A DNA stretch of 64,000 nt from Sulfurovum sp. UBA4779 (GCA_002403155.1 DHHF01000004.1:17176-81175), one strand, 5' to 3'; positions 43,117 to 52,014 are shown, numbered from the stretch's first letter. Program-made: numbers and translations. The notes: generated by a model not told the origin, from the sequence alone.

Positions 43117-46100
43117 GCCGTCTCCCAATTGGATAGAAAAAATTCTTAAAAAACCGCATATTATTTTCTCCTTTTTGGCACTTTTTGTGTTTGCCGGTAT
43201 GCTGGGATACAGCAAAATTCATCGCAATCTTTTTCCCAACTCAAACTATCCGGAGATAGCTTTAGTCATCATAGAACCGGGCGCTTCTGCAAAAAGCATT
43301 GCAAGCAATATTGCGCTTGTAGCCGAAGAAGAACTTTACACCCTTGATGAAATCAGGCGCGTTTATTCCAATACGATCGACGAAGTAACCGTTATCCGTG
43401 CAGAATTTGAATACAGCAAAAATATCGATACGGCAGCGAACGACGTCACCAATGCCCTCTCAAAAATACGGGCCAAACTCCCTTCGGACATTCAAGAACC
43501 GCAAATCATAAAAATTACCGAAGCAACCGCCCCCATACTTGTAGTTGCGATGTCTCCCAAAAATGATGCAATCGCTTTGGAAGATATCCGTGATTTGGCA
43601 AACAGTGAGATTAAACATGCGCTGCTGAAAACAAAAGGCATCGCCAATGTAGATATATTTGGCGGCCACCAAAAAGAACTGCAAATTATTATAGACAAAA
43701 AAAAGCTTGACAGCCTTCGTCTTTCATTGGGCGATGTGCTTGCCGCTATCCAAAAAAGCGACAAAGAATATGCAATCGGATTTATAAGCAACGACAAACA
43801 TCGCTATCTGGTGAAATCGCAAGGCAAAAGAGAACAGGTACAAAAACTTAAACATTTGTCGCTCTCTTCGGATGTCAAACTTGCCGATATAGCAGAAATC
43901 TATTTTGGACACTACGAAAATACGGCTGCGTATTTTGGCAACGGCAAAAAAGCGATTGCCCTCTCCGTCCAACGCTCGCTCAGTGCAGACGTTATTTCTA
44001 CCATAGAAGAAGCCGAAAAAATCATCGAAAAATGCAAATCCAAATTTACAGAAGTAAATTTTGAGATATCCGATACGCAAAAAGACACTATCGAACAAAG
44101 CATACAAAATATGCTCGAATCTTTACGCGATGCGATTATCATGTCAACCATTGTTGTTTTTTTGTTTCTTGCAAGTTTTCGTCAAATCCTGGTTATTCTG
44201 GTGACGATCCCGCTGGTTTATACATCCACTATCGCGCTCATGTGGCTTACAGGAATCGATTTTAATGTCATTACGCTGACTGCTATCATTTTGGCCCTTG
44301 GTCTTTTGCTGGATGATACCGTCGTAGTTGTTGAAAATATAGAGCGGCACTACAAAGAGTTGGGCAAACCCATCCGAAATGCTGTCTTGGACGGCACAAA
44401 AGAGATAATGTTTGCGGATTTAAGCGGCTCGATCACTACCATGGTAGCCCTTGCACCGATGCTTTTTGTAGGAGGCTATCCTCAAACCGTTTTTGCACCC
44501 CTGGTTGGTACGTTGCTTTTGGCACTTCTGGCCTCTTATGTTATTTCCATCATCGCCGTGCCGCTGCTTTCATTATACATTTTAACAATCCAAAATCCCA
44601 TTCTTTTAAAAATAGAAAACGGCTTTCACTCTATTATCAGCAGAACAACTGCCCTGCTTCATGCCTTATTCGCCTCTGTCGTAAAAACAGCCATCGCCAA
44701 AAAAAGTATAGGAATTGCCTACTTTGCCGCACTGATTGTACTTTTTATTATTTCGATAAAAGTTGTGATGCCGGTGGTAGGACAAGAATTGATGCCTCCG
44801 ATGGATACGGGCGGAGTAAACATTAAAATTACGACCGACACCAATCTTCCTATAGAAAAAAGCGAAGAGGTGATGAGCGAAATTAACAGCGTCATCCAAA
44901 AACACGGAAAAGTTCTTCGTATTTCGGGCAGCATCGGAAGCGAACCTGGCGTACTAAGTATCGGAAGCGGCAGCGGAACGGATTATCTATCGATCGTAGC
45001 AACCTATGTCGACAGGTATCAACGAGACAAAACGATTTGGGAGATATCGGACGCCTTGCGCAAAGAAATTGCTCAAATTGCGCACGTCAAGGATCTTGAC
45101 ATTGCCCCTTACGGCGCAACAGGCCTTGCAAGTATCCGTGCAAGTGTCAATGCAATGCTGAGCGGGTCCGATTTTGAAACGCTTTATGAAGCAGGAACAG
45201 AAGTGGAATCGGCATTAAAACAAACAAAAGGGATCGTTGCTGCTTCAAAAACATGGGATATGGATAAGACGGTATACAATCTCATCATAGACGAAGCGCA
45301 GGCTATGAAATACGGTTTAACTTATACCGATATAACTACCCAGGTACAAACCGTCCTCAGAGGCGTATCGGTTGCCGCTTTTCCCAAAAGCAACCATACT
45401 GACTATAATGTAAGAGTCTGGTTTCCCAAAGAACAAATCAATACGATTGAAAGCGTGCTGTCTTTGTATATAGATTCGCCCAAAGGCAAGATCCCTTTAA
45501 ATGCGATAGCCTCTCTTTCTGGCATCAAAGAACCCACTGTCATTACAAGGGAAGGGCTCAACTATACGATTGAGGTCTATGGCCATAGAGAAAAAGATGC
45601 CATTTCTCACATAATGCAGGATTTTGAAAAACAGTTTGATGCCATCAAACTGCCGCAAGATGTACAGCTTGAACAGATCGGAGACATTAAACATTTCCAA
45701 TCTTCTGCAAAACGAATGATAGCGGCCGTCATCGTTGCAATCATCTTGATATTTTTGACGCTGATCATGATGTTTGGCAGCATGAAGATCTCTTTAATGA
45801 TTATATTTTCTATTCCATTGACGGTCATAGGCGCTTCTTGGACAATGCTAGCCATCAATTATCATGTTTCCATGCCTTCCATGATGGGATTCATCCTCCT
45901 ATCGGGCATTATTGTCAATAATGCTATTTTGCTCATCCATTTTGCGCTTGAACAGATGAAACAAGGCATCAACAAAACAGAAGCGATGCTTGAATCCATC
46001 AAAATTCGCACACGTCCCGTGTTGATGACGGCATTTTCAGTCTCTGTAGGAATGTTTCCTATTGCCCAGGGTGCGGCAATCGGCCTTGAGAGGCTTGCCC

Positions 46101-46210
46101 CGTTAGGCGCTGTAGCGATCGGAGGACTCATCATAGGAACCCTGATGACTTTGGTATTTATTCCTATTTTATTTATCTGGATTGTTAAAAATAATCAGCC
46201 TATAGTATAG
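43109..46210 (+). CDS. RND-family efflux pump (AcrB/MexB-like superfamily)
   Basis: The 1033-residue inner-membrane pump has TM1 near residue 15-35, a large periplasmic loop, TM2-6 (ALGLLLDDTVVVVENIERHY with the proton-relay Asp pair in TM4), a second periplasmic loop and TM7-12 ending in ALGAVAIGGLIIGTLMTLVF-like sequence. These are HAE1-type features; specificity is unknown (drugs, bile-like agents or organics). ATG 43109 overlaps the adaptor stop. An intrinsic terminator follows at 46222. Confidence 0.93.
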   Translation: MNKPSPNWIEKILKKPHIIFSFLALFVFAGMLGYSKIHRNLFPNSNYPEIALVIIEPGASAKSIASNIALVAEEELYTLDEIRRVYSNTIDEVTVIRAEFEYSKNIDTAANDVTNALSKIRAKLPSDIQEPQIIKITEATAPILVVAMSPKNDAIALEDIRDLANSEIKHALLKTKGIANVDIFGGHQKELQIIIDKKKLDSLRLSLGDVLAAIQKSDKEYAIGFISNDKHRYLVKSQGKREQVQKLKHLSLSSDVKLADIAEIYFGHYENTAAYFGNGKKAIALSVQRSLSADVISTIEEAEKIIEKCKSKFTEVNFEISDTQKDTIEQSIQNMLESLRDAIIMSTIVVFLFLASFRQILVILVTIPLVYTSTIALMWLTGIDFNVITLTAIILALGLLLDDTVVVVENIERHYKELGKPIRNAVLDGTKEIMFADLSGSITTMVALAPMLFVGGYPQTVFAPLVGTLLLALLASYVISIIAVPLLSLYILTIQNPILLKIENGFHSIISRTTALLHALFASVVKTAIAKKSIGIAYFAALIVLFIISIKVVMPVVGQELMPPMDTGGVNIKITTDTNLPIEKSEEVMSEINSVIQKHGKVLRISGSIGSEPGVLSIGSGSGTDYLSIVATYVDRYQRDKTIWEISDALRKEIAQIAHVKDLDIAPYGATGLASIRASVNAMLSGSDFETLYEAGTEVESALKQTKGIVAASKTWDMDKTVYNLIIDEAQAMKYGLTYTDITTQVQTVLRGVSVAAFPKSNHTDYNVRVWFPKEQINTIESVLSLYIDSPKGKIPLNAIASLSGIKEPTVITREGLNYTIEVYGHREKDAISHIMQDFEKQFDAIKLPQDVQLEQIGDIKHFQSSAKRMIAAVIVAIILIFLTLIMMFGSMKISLMIIFSIPLTVIGASWTMLAINYHVSMPSMMGFILLSGIIVNNAILLIHFALEQMKQGINKTEAMLESIKIRTRPVLMTAFSVSVGMFPIAQGAAIGLERLAPLGAVAIGGLIIGTLMTLVFIPILFIWIVKNNQPIV

Positions 46211-46221
46211 ATTGAATATAA

Positions 46222-46261
46222 AACAAGCATAAACGCGATCCTTTTATGCTTGTTCTTTTTT
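46222..46261 (+). terminator. Intrinsic terminator after the RND operon
   Basis: A perfect 12-bp stem (AACAAGCATAAA / TTTATGCTTGTT, loop of 9) is followed by CTTTTTT. It begins 12 bp after the RND stop and marks the boundary between the efflux operon and the replication module. Confidence 0.88.
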
Positions 46262-47450
46262 ATTCATATTCTATCTCTATCATGCTCTTTTGTTTTTTAG
46301 GGAAAATTTGTCTTTTCACTTTTAATGCACCCAAATATTTTTTTGAGCCGTTATTATCTTTATCCAAAAGAACATATCTGCTCTCATCTTCGCTGATATC
46401 ACCCTTCTCGTTTCTAATGTATTCTACACGGTACACCAACCTCACCGCATCGACAAATGCGCTTGCTCCTCTGCTTTGAGATGAATTTTTCGTTCCGTGA
46501 TGAATAAAAATAATGGTTTTTTTCTCTTTCGTTGCCCATCTGGTAAACAAATTGATAAACATACGGGCATGGGCATTGTTATTTTCATCTGCACCGAACA
46601 TTGCTATAAGCGGATCCAGGATAATGACATCATACGCATTCAACATTCGCTTAAATTGATAAAACTTGCCGTTGATTGAAATGCTTCCCCTGCTCTCTTC
46701 CAAAAAATGTATCGTTTCCGCATCCGCTCCGACAATGTGAAGATTTTTTTCAAAAACCAAAACATCCGTTTCCAAAATTTGCCCGGCTATCATCTCAAAA
46801 CGAGACCTCGACAACCCTAAAGGATCTTCGCTGAGCCACATAAATACCTTAAGTTTTTCATCTCTTACCATCCTCATTGCTGCTTGCAATAGTAAAAATG
46901 ATTTGCCTACTCCCCCTCCTGCACTCACCAAAGAAACTGTATTTTTAGGGAACGGCAGCCAACTTTTACAAACAAACTCAGCATCTTCCGCTTTTATTTC
47001 TCCAAACGAAGAAATTTTAAAAAGCTCCCTGCCCCCTTCTTCGGTTTTTTCTACTTCCTGATGGATAAGATGCAGAATATCTTCTGCATTTTTATTTTCA
47101 TCCACGCTTTGTAAAATTTGATGCGCTAGCTGCTTAAATTGCCGTAAGCGGGAATATTCTTGAAGTTTTTGCACATAAAAAGAAAGGTTTGTTACCGGAT
47201 AGGCAGCCATTACTTCAAGCATTAAATGCTCATCAAATTCTTTTCCAAGATACTCTTTGATAATACTCTCTTCGATTGCACTGTGCTCGTATAGATACTC
47301 CAAAGCTTGAAAAAGTATCTGATGAAAGGGAATATAAAAATCTTCCTTTTTCAATCCCCTATCCAATACTTCTTTAAATGACTCTGGAGTATAGATTATT
47401 GTACTTAAAATCGCTCTTTCAAACGCTTCACTGTAATTTATTTGTTGCAT
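46260..47450 (-). CDS. Plasmid-type RepA-like helicase with DnaB N-terminal domain
   Basis: The 396-residue protein starts with a DnaB-N-like helical domain (SEAFERAILSTIIYTPESF..., about 1-110) and continues as an AAA_25/RepA hexameric helicase (Walker A SAGGGVGKSFLL near 185, Walker B DVIILDPLIAMFG, His-containing IIFIHHGTKNSSQSRGASAF). RSF1010-type RepA proteins have the same ATPase core without the DnaB-N domain. It lies directly beyond the iteron region, transcribed away from it. It probably loads or unwinds at this origin. Confidence 0.85.
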   Translation of the reverse strand: MQQINYSEAFERAILSTIIYTPESFKEVLDRGLKKEDFYIPFHQILFQALEYLYEHSAIEESIIKEYLGKEFDEHLMLEVMAAYPVTNLSFYVQKLQEYSRLRQFKQLAHQILQSVDENKNAEDILHLIHQEVEKTEEGGRELFKISSFGEIKAEDAEFVCKSWLPFPKNTVSLVSAGGGVGKSFLLLQAAMRMVRDEKLKVFMWLSEDPLGLSRSRFEMIAGQILETDVLVFEKNLHIVGADAETIHFLEESRGSISINGKFYQFKRMLNAYDVIILDPLIAMFGADENNNAHARMFINLFTRWATKEKKTIIFIHHGTKNSSQSRGASAFVDAVRLVYRVEYIRNEKGDISEDESRYVLLDKDNNGSKKYLGALKVKRQIFPKKQKSMIEIEYE

Positions 47451-47549
47451 TTTATAATTTTTATTCCTGCGGCTGTATTCTATTTGGCTATTCTAGCTCT
47501 TTTTATACAACATAGCAAGCATTTTTGTCCGCATACTTTTTTACCCTAT

Positions 47550-48054
47550 GGAAGTAATTTTAGAGAGTATTTGGAAGCAATATTAGAGTGTAGACATTTT
47601 TTTGGGAAGTAATTTTAGAGGGTTTTGGTTTGAACTGGAAATAATATTAGAGGGTTATGCTTTTCCTTTGGAAGTAATTTTAGAGAACTGATTTTTTATA
47701 AAAGGAAGCAATATTAGAGGGTTATGCTTTTTCTTTGGAAGTAATTTTAGAGTAGTTATAAAATTTACAAGGAAGCAATATTGGAGTGTAGACATTCTTT
47801 TGGGAAGTAATTTTAGAGGTAATAATAACTTTTTTCCTTTTTTTCTATAAATTTTTATGTAATTTTTACAAACTATATTTTCAGGTAGAAAAACAAAATA
47901 AATTTTCGGAAGTAATTTTAGAGGTTTTTTATTGTTTTGGCCATATATAATGGAAGTAATTTTAGAGGTTTTTGGAAGTAATTTTAGAGTATTAGGAAAC
48001 AATATTAGGGTAAAAAAGTAGTTTTTTTAGAGGCTTTTAGAAGTAATTTTAGAG
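47550..48054. repeat. oriV: Iteron array of a plasmid-type replication origin
   Basis: I count 14 direct repeats of a 16-mer starting at 47550, 47573, 47605, 47637, 47670, 47704, 47737, 47771, 47803, 47908, 47952, 47974, 47995 and 48039. Two forms occur: GGAAGTAATTTTAGAG (majority) and GGAAGCAATATTAGAG, alternating in the first block. Start-to-start distances are 21-23, 32-34, 44 and 105, all near whole helical turns. The 105-bp gap (47819-47907) is nearly pure A/T and is a natural unwinding element. It lies between the initiator and helicase genes. It fills most of the 671-bp gap 47451-48121. Confidence 0.93.
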
Positions 48055-48074
48055 GTTTCCTAAGAATAATAAGA

Positions 48075-48110
48075 TCTTTATATAAGAGAATTAAAACTCT
48101 TATATAAAGA
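48075..48110. repeat. 14-bp inverted repeat between the initiator gene and iterons
   Basis: TCTTTATATAAGAG and its exact inverted copy flank an 8-nt AT loop, starting 12 bp after the initiator stop codon (which is at 48122). A related CTCTTTATACAAGAG lies in the last codons of the gene (48123-48137). It may terminate the initiator transcript before it enters the iterons, or be an additional initiator site. Confidence 0.6.
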
Positions 48111-48121
48111 GTGCTATTTTT

Positions 48122-49234
48122 TCACTCTTTATACAAGAGCGACTCTAGGTACAATATAACTTCCGTTTCAAACTCATCAGAACTCAACTGATTTTTGTTA
48201 ATTATCCTAAAATTTTTCTGGTCATTGGTTTCAACATAGGCCGAACACACAAAGGCACCTTCCTTTTCATAAGAAATATTCTTTAATGAAACTTTAGTAT
48301 TGTCAAATAAAATTGCTTCTCCTATGAGATCTTTTACTGAAGTATTTATTTTTGCTTTTTCTGCTTCGATGAGAGAAACATTTGAATAATTAAATAAAGA
48401 AGGGATGAAGCCTACCCCCAAATTACCAAGATAATAAAACATCTCATCGGTTGGATTATAATCGATTCCAAACGATTGCAATTCTTCGACTCTGGCTTTC
48501 AGTTCTCTCTTTGCAATTTGTAGAGACTTTGGAGAGTCTGTCGGGAAACCGAGTGCATCCAAAACGGTCAATAATTTAAATCGTGATTCTTTTTTGTGCG
48601 TAAAGAACCACCGTATGATTGCTTTAGTCAATGCCGAATCTACTTTAAGCAATTTTGGCAACTCTTTTTTATAGTTGATGGAGAGTTCTCTTTCATAAAA
48701 TTTTAAATAGCGTTTATCCAAAGTTATAGAATATGCTTTATGCTCTTCAAGGTAATCCAAATGTGAAATCAAATTAAAATCGAAAGAATCCCCTTTTGTG
48801 TTTACATAGTTGATTGTAATATCACGAATTTCTTTGATTTTATCTCTCAGCCACTTTGTTTGTTTTTCCCAGGAATTGCTTTTTTCTTCCCCGCTGTATT
48901 CTTTAAGAATTTTTGTTTGGCTAAAAATAATCACTACCTCTTCGGTAGGCAACGGAATAATTTTTGCTGCATGGGTATAAATACAATCAAGCAAATCTCT
49001 ATGTACTTGGGTAAGAAGTTTTCTTCCTCTTATTTCGACCTTGCCCCAGCTGGTATGGATGGTCCTGATGCCTCCATTGTTTTTAAATTCTCTGGCGGTT
49101 ACAGAATTTCCTGAAAGTTTCTGTACGGGCGAAAAAATAGGAATACGAAGTTCGGTAATCGTAGATGTGCTGCTCTCTATTTTTTCTACAACATTAAAAA
49201 GGGTGAGTTGTTGATTATCTGTTTTCATTGTCAT
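48122..49234 (-). CDS. Replication initiator protein (Rep, winged-helix type)
   Basis: The 370-residue protein resembles plasmid Rep initiators with two winged-helix domains: DLLDCIYTHAAKI and VVIIFSQTKILKEYSG (first domain), FYERELSINYKKELPKLLKVDSALTKAIIRWFFTHKK (split; second domain start) and RFKLLTVLDALGFPTDS. Family assignment is by overall pattern and location next to iterons, and it may belong to Rep_3 or a TrfA/RepA-like group. It is transcribed toward the iterons and divergent from parA. Confidence 0.75.
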   Translation of the reverse strand: MTMKTDNQQLTLFNVVEKIESSTSTITELRIPIFSPVQKLSGNSVTAREFKNNGGIRTIHTSWGKVEIRGRKLLTQVHRDLLDCIYTHAAKIIPLPTEEVVIIFSQTKILKEYSGEEKSNSWEKQTKWLRDKIKEIRDITINYVNTKGDSFDFNLISHLDYLEEHKAYSITLDKRYLKFYERELSINYKKELPKLLKVDSALTKAIIRWFFTHKKESRFKLLTVLDALGFPTDSPKSLQIAKRELKARVEELQSFGIDYNPTDEMFYYLGNLGVGFIPSLFNYSNVSLIEAEKAKINTSVKDLIGEAILFDNTKVSLKNISYEKEGAFVCSAYVETNDQKNFRIINKNQLSSDEFETEVILYLESLLYKE

Positions 49235-49340
49235 ATTGTACTATGCAAAATGTGTCAACACCCTTATTTTTATTATTTTACAAAGCGATATTGCAAACAG
49301 CCGATAAAATGGGATTTTCAAAGTCATTCGATTCAAAAAG

Positions 49341-49354
49341 TTTCGCATGCGAAA
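49341..49354. promoter_or_regulatory. parS: parS-like palindrome upstream of parA
   Basis: TTTCGCATGCGAAA is a perfect 14-bp palindrome in the 187-bp divergent gap between rep and parA. The same sequence recurs twice inside parB (50126-50141, 50772-50785). A shortened variant TTTGCATGCAAA lies at 49397-49408 just before parA. It is a good candidate ParB-binding centromere and parAB operator. Confidence 0.75.
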
Positions 49355-49421
49355 TAATCTTGTTGTAAACCTATTATAGTATCATATGAGAATAAATTTG
49401 CATGCAAAAAAAGGCGAATAT

Positions 49422-50078
49422 ATGATTATTACCATTGCACATTCAAAAGGCGGAGTCGGAAAGAGTTTGCTTTCTTGGCATTTAGCCATAGGAATGAATG
49501 TTCCCATTATAGATTTGGATTTTCAAAAAACGTTGGTATATACAAACAATCTCAGAAAAATTAACGGCCATAAGTCGTTAACCATTATTCAGCCAAAAAC
49601 TCCGAAAGAATTTGTAGATTTTATGGATAATTGGCCGGAAGAGAAGAATATCATTATAGATGTAGGCGGATTTGACTCAAACCTCAATAGGGCCGCCCTT
49701 TATATTTCTGATCTTATCATTACGCCTGCAGTCGATCGTGTTACAGAGATGGCGGGCCTTTATAAATTCCATCAAATACTCGAAGAGCTGTCCCAAAAAA
49801 TGAAAACACATATTACTGCCCATATATTGCTAAATGACGTTAATCCAAGCGCTAAAGATTTTTCGGTAATAGAAGATTTGGTCAATAATTTAAAGCATTT
49901 TGCACTTATGGATACCATTATCGCACACAGAGCAGATTTTTATAGGACAATGGAAGAAGGCAAAGGCGTAACAGAGCTTGAAAAAAGCAAAGCAAAAAAA
50001 GAGATAAAACAGCTGATAAAAGAGATCAAGAAAAAAAAGGATAGAAGATGGCAAAGCGTAAGATTAATGCAGCAATGA
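49422..50078 (+). CDS. parA: ParA-family partition ATPase (type Ib)
   Basis: The 218-residue ATPase has the deviant Walker A HSKGGVGKSLLSW, Walker A' VPIIDLDFQKTL and Walker B NIIIDVGGFDS. It lacks the N-terminal HTH of type Ia ParA, so autoregulation would rest with ParB. ATG 49422 (MIITIAHSKGG) was chosen for AAGGCGA upstream; ATG 49386 would add 12 residues with no good site. It overlaps parB by 31 nt. Confidence 0.9.
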   Translation: MIITIAHSKGGVGKSLLSWHLAIGMNVPIIDLDFQKTLVYTNNLRKINGHKSLTIIQPKTPKEFVDFMDNWPEEKNIIIDVGGFDSNLNRAALYISDLIITPAVDRVTEMAGLYKFHQILEELSQKMKTHITAHILLNDVNPSAKDFSVIEDLVNNLKHFALMDTIIAHRADFYRTMEEGKGVTELEKSKAKKEIKQLIKEIKKKKDRRWQSVRLMQQ

Positions 50079-50911
50079 TATTGGCTGCTGGCGAGGATGC
50101 GCATCTGCAAATCAATGATACAGCCGTTTCGCATGCGAAACAAATAAACGGCCAGACATTTATGGAGATCGATATTGATCAAATTATCAACAATCCAATG
50201 CAGCCGAGAATCTCTATCAATCCGCAGGAACTTCAAGATTTGATGGCGTCAATCAAGGAGCATGGCCTCATACAGCCCATTGCGGTTGTCAAAACACAAA
50301 ACGGAAAATTTATGCTTAAAGCCGGACAAAGAAGATGGCTGGCGCATAAAGAGCTTGGTTTGAAAAAAATTAAAGCAATAGTTGAAGATATAACAGAACT
50401 TTCCAAAGAAGAAGAAGAAAAAAAACTTTTTGAAGTTGCCATTATGGAAAATACACACAGGGACAACCTTGATCCTTTGGAACTTGCGCTTTCCCTTAAA
50501 CAGGCAATGGATAAAAAGTTTTATTCAAATTTGGAAGAACTCAGCCGGGCTCTGAGCAAATCAAAATCTTACATCACAAAAGTATTTAAAGTGCTTTCAT
50601 TGGAAGAAGAGATTGTCAAAGATTTAAAAATCAACAAATCCACTAACGATATTGAATCGCTTTATGAGATACAAAAGATCAAAAACCCCGATGAGCAGGT
50701 AAAGGTTTATTTTGATTTTATAGCAAAAAAATTGGATAGAAAAGCGCTGAGAGATTACAATAAAAATAAAATTTCGCATGCGAAACCGGAATTTATTTTT
50801 GTGGCAAAACCAAAATATGTCAATGTAAATATTGATACGTCAAAGCTTACCAAGGCAGAAAAAAACAGCATGATGGAAGAGCTGGAAAAAGTAATCAAGA
50901 AGTACTTTTAA
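50048..50911 (+). CDS. parB: ParB-family centromere-binding protein
   Basis: The 287-residue protein has the ParB/Srx CTPase domain (EIDIDQIINNPMQPRISI, IKEHGLIQPIAVVKTQNG, KAGQRRWLAHKELGLKKI with GxRRxxA, and MENTHRDNLDPLELALSL, the ENxxRxxL box), a helix-turn-helix (LEELSRALSKSKSYITKVFKVL) and a C-terminal dimer domain. Two parS-like palindromes lie within its coding sequence, both encoding Ser-His-Ala-Lys. Its start overlaps parA by 31 nt. Confidence 0.92.
   Translation: MAKRKINAAMILAAGEDAHLQINDTAVSHAKQINGQTFMEIDIDQIINNPMQPRISINPQELQDLMASIKEHGLIQPIAVVKTQNGKFMLKAGQRRWLAHKELGLKKIKAIVEDITELSKEEEEKKLFEVAIMENTHRDNLDPLELALSLKQAMDKKFYSNLEELSRALSKSKSYITKVFKVLSLEEEIVKDLKINKSTNDIESLYEIQKIKNPDEQVKVYFDFIAKKLDRKALRDYNKNKISHAKPEFIFVAKPKYVNVNIDTSKLTKAEKNSMMEELEKVIKKYF
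50126..50141. promoter_or_regulatory. parS: parS-like palindrome inside parB (site 1)
   Basis: GTTTCGCATGCGAAAC is a 16-bp perfect palindrome in codons 27-32 of parB, near the 5' end. Same core as the site upstream of parA. Confidence 0.7.
50772..50785. promoter_or_regulatory. parS: parS-like palindrome inside parB (site 2)
   Basis: TTTCGCATGCGAAA is a third copy of the 14-bp palindrome, near the 3' end of parB, again read as Ser-His-Ala-Lys. Confidence 0.7.
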
Positions 50912-50930
50912 ACAAAATGCCTACCATAGG

Positions 50931-51119
50931 CTAAGCAAACCGTAAAAAAAGTCCTATCGAAAGCGAAAGAAAGAGAACAATAAAAATAGTCAAAACATTG
51001 TAAAAAGTTTTAGAGAGAGGAAAATTTTGATGGATCAGCTCTGTAACTTTCATTGCCGGAAAGATCATAAAAAGCAGCATGACAATGCTAAACACTAAGG
51101 TTAAAATAATGTCCATCAT
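50931..51119 (-). CDS. Small two-TM membrane protein
   Basis: The 62-residue protein is almost wholly two hydrophobic helices (ILTLVFSIVMLLFMIFPAM and FYNVLTIFIVLFLSLSIGLF). It overlaps the upstream gene by 4 nt (51116-51119), which supports real translation. I do not recognise it. It is convergent with parB, separated by 19 bp that include a small GCCTA/TAGGC hairpin. Confidence 0.6.
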   Translation of the reverse strand: MMDIILTLVFSIVMLLFMIFPAMKVTELIHQNFPLSKTFYNVLTIFIVLFLSLSIGLFLRFA

Positions 51120-51505
51120 TGCTGTACTCCATAAAATTGCCGGATAAAATCAAATTCTTCTTGAGATTGAAGCGGAATTGTTGCTATGGAAGCATTATGG
51201 TCATCCAGAATATACAGTTGAGAATTTTCTATTTTAAGATGATCTTTACCCCATTTTTTTTCCAATAAGTCAAGCTGGTGAAAAATTTCTATATTTTTGG
51301 GTTTCTCTATAAAATCTTTATCAGTTTTGCTTAATATCTGCAAGCCGCCAAAGCGTTTTTCTATATAATAAGGGCTATATTTTTTTACTTCTTGGTATAT
51401 TCTTTGGTTTTTTTGTTCCGGCCGGCTTTCAAAATAGGCGGATATGGCAATAACCACAAACCCTATCGCCAACAATGCAAAAAGATAATTTCTAAATGAT
51501 GACAT
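51116..51505 (-). CDS. Hypothetical membrane-anchored protein
   Basis: The 129-residue protein has one N-terminal TM helix (LFALLAIGFVVIAISAY) and a charged exported domain with no Cys (KYSPYYIEKRFGGLQILSK, LYILDDHNASIATIPL). No family is recognised. It is the first gene of a two-gene operon with 50931-51119 and is divergent from the FNR-box-controlled gene at 51649. Confidence 0.6.
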   Translation of the reverse strand: MSSFRNYLFALLAIGFVVIAISAYFESRPEQKNQRIYQEVKKYSPYYIEKRFGGLQILSKTDKDFIEKPKNIEIFHQLDLLEKKWGKDHLKIENSQLYILDDHNASIATIPLQSQEEFDFIRQFYGVQQ

Positions 51506-51568
51506 GAAAATCCTTTGTTTGATCGCTTTACAATGGCATTAGTATAGATTGTTTCGGATGAAAAATAC

Positions 51569-51610
51569 TTGATAAACATCAATTTATGCAAATATTAATT
51601 ATGTTACTAT
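51569..51610 (+). promoter_or_regulatory. FNR/Dnr-type promoter (class II) before 51649
   Basis: TTGATAAACATCAA (51569-51582) is a perfect FNR-type box. A -10 TACTAT at 51605-51610 places its centre 41.5 bp before the implied start site, the class II activation position. It lies in the 143-bp divergent gap. Confidence 0.8.
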
Positions 51611-51648
51611 GGTTTGTATAAATTTTTATAAAAAAGAAGGCAAACAGC

Positions 51649-52014
51649 ATGAAACAGTTTTTTATATTGGAGGGCGGGTATTTAATTTTGGCACTATTTG
51701 CGGTGCTGATTACGATATTTGTAGGAACACGGCCTTTTGTTTCAAAAAATGCGCTAAAGAAAGGTTTGATGGGCGTTATACCGGTTTTGGCTATGTTGAT
51801 CGGAGGCCATTATAGTATGACAACCGGCAGGATGGCAGAAGTAAAAGATGCCTTTGAAAAAGGCCAGCCTATACTATGTGAAAGCCGGATGGTAAGAAAA
51901 GCGGCACAATCCATTATTGTCAAAAAATCACAAGGATGGTCTATAGAAGGGGATAATTTTGTTTCTCCTCATTATGAAAGGCCTTTCCACGCCGCAAGAT
52001 GTATCGTAAAATAA
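51649..52014 (+). CDS. Small membrane protein of the nor region
   Basis: The 121-residue protein has two TM helices (LILALFAVLITIFVG and MGVIPVLAMLIGGHYSM) and a C-terminal domain with two Cys (ILCESRMVRKAAQ and AARCIVK). I do not recognise a named family; it may be a NO-respiration accessory protein, given its own FNR-type promoter and position upstream of norCB. RBS AAGAAGG is present. Confidence 0.65.
   Translation: MKQFFILEGGYLILALFAVLITIFVGTRPFVSKNALKKGLMGVIPVLAMLIGGHYSMTTGRMAEVKDAFEKGQPILCESRMVRKAAQSIIVKKSQGWSIEGDNFVSPHYERPFHAARCIVK

Noticed and set aside
47655..48002. 115-residue minus-strand ORF with repeated LKLLPK
   Set aside because: It is the translation of the iterons in one frame and has no ribosome-binding site or family; it overlaps the replication origin.
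47550..48054. Iterons considered as a CRISPR array
   Set aside because: Repeats are only 16 bp, intervals are 5-30 bp and helically phased, the intervals are not unique spacers of one length, and no cas genes are present.
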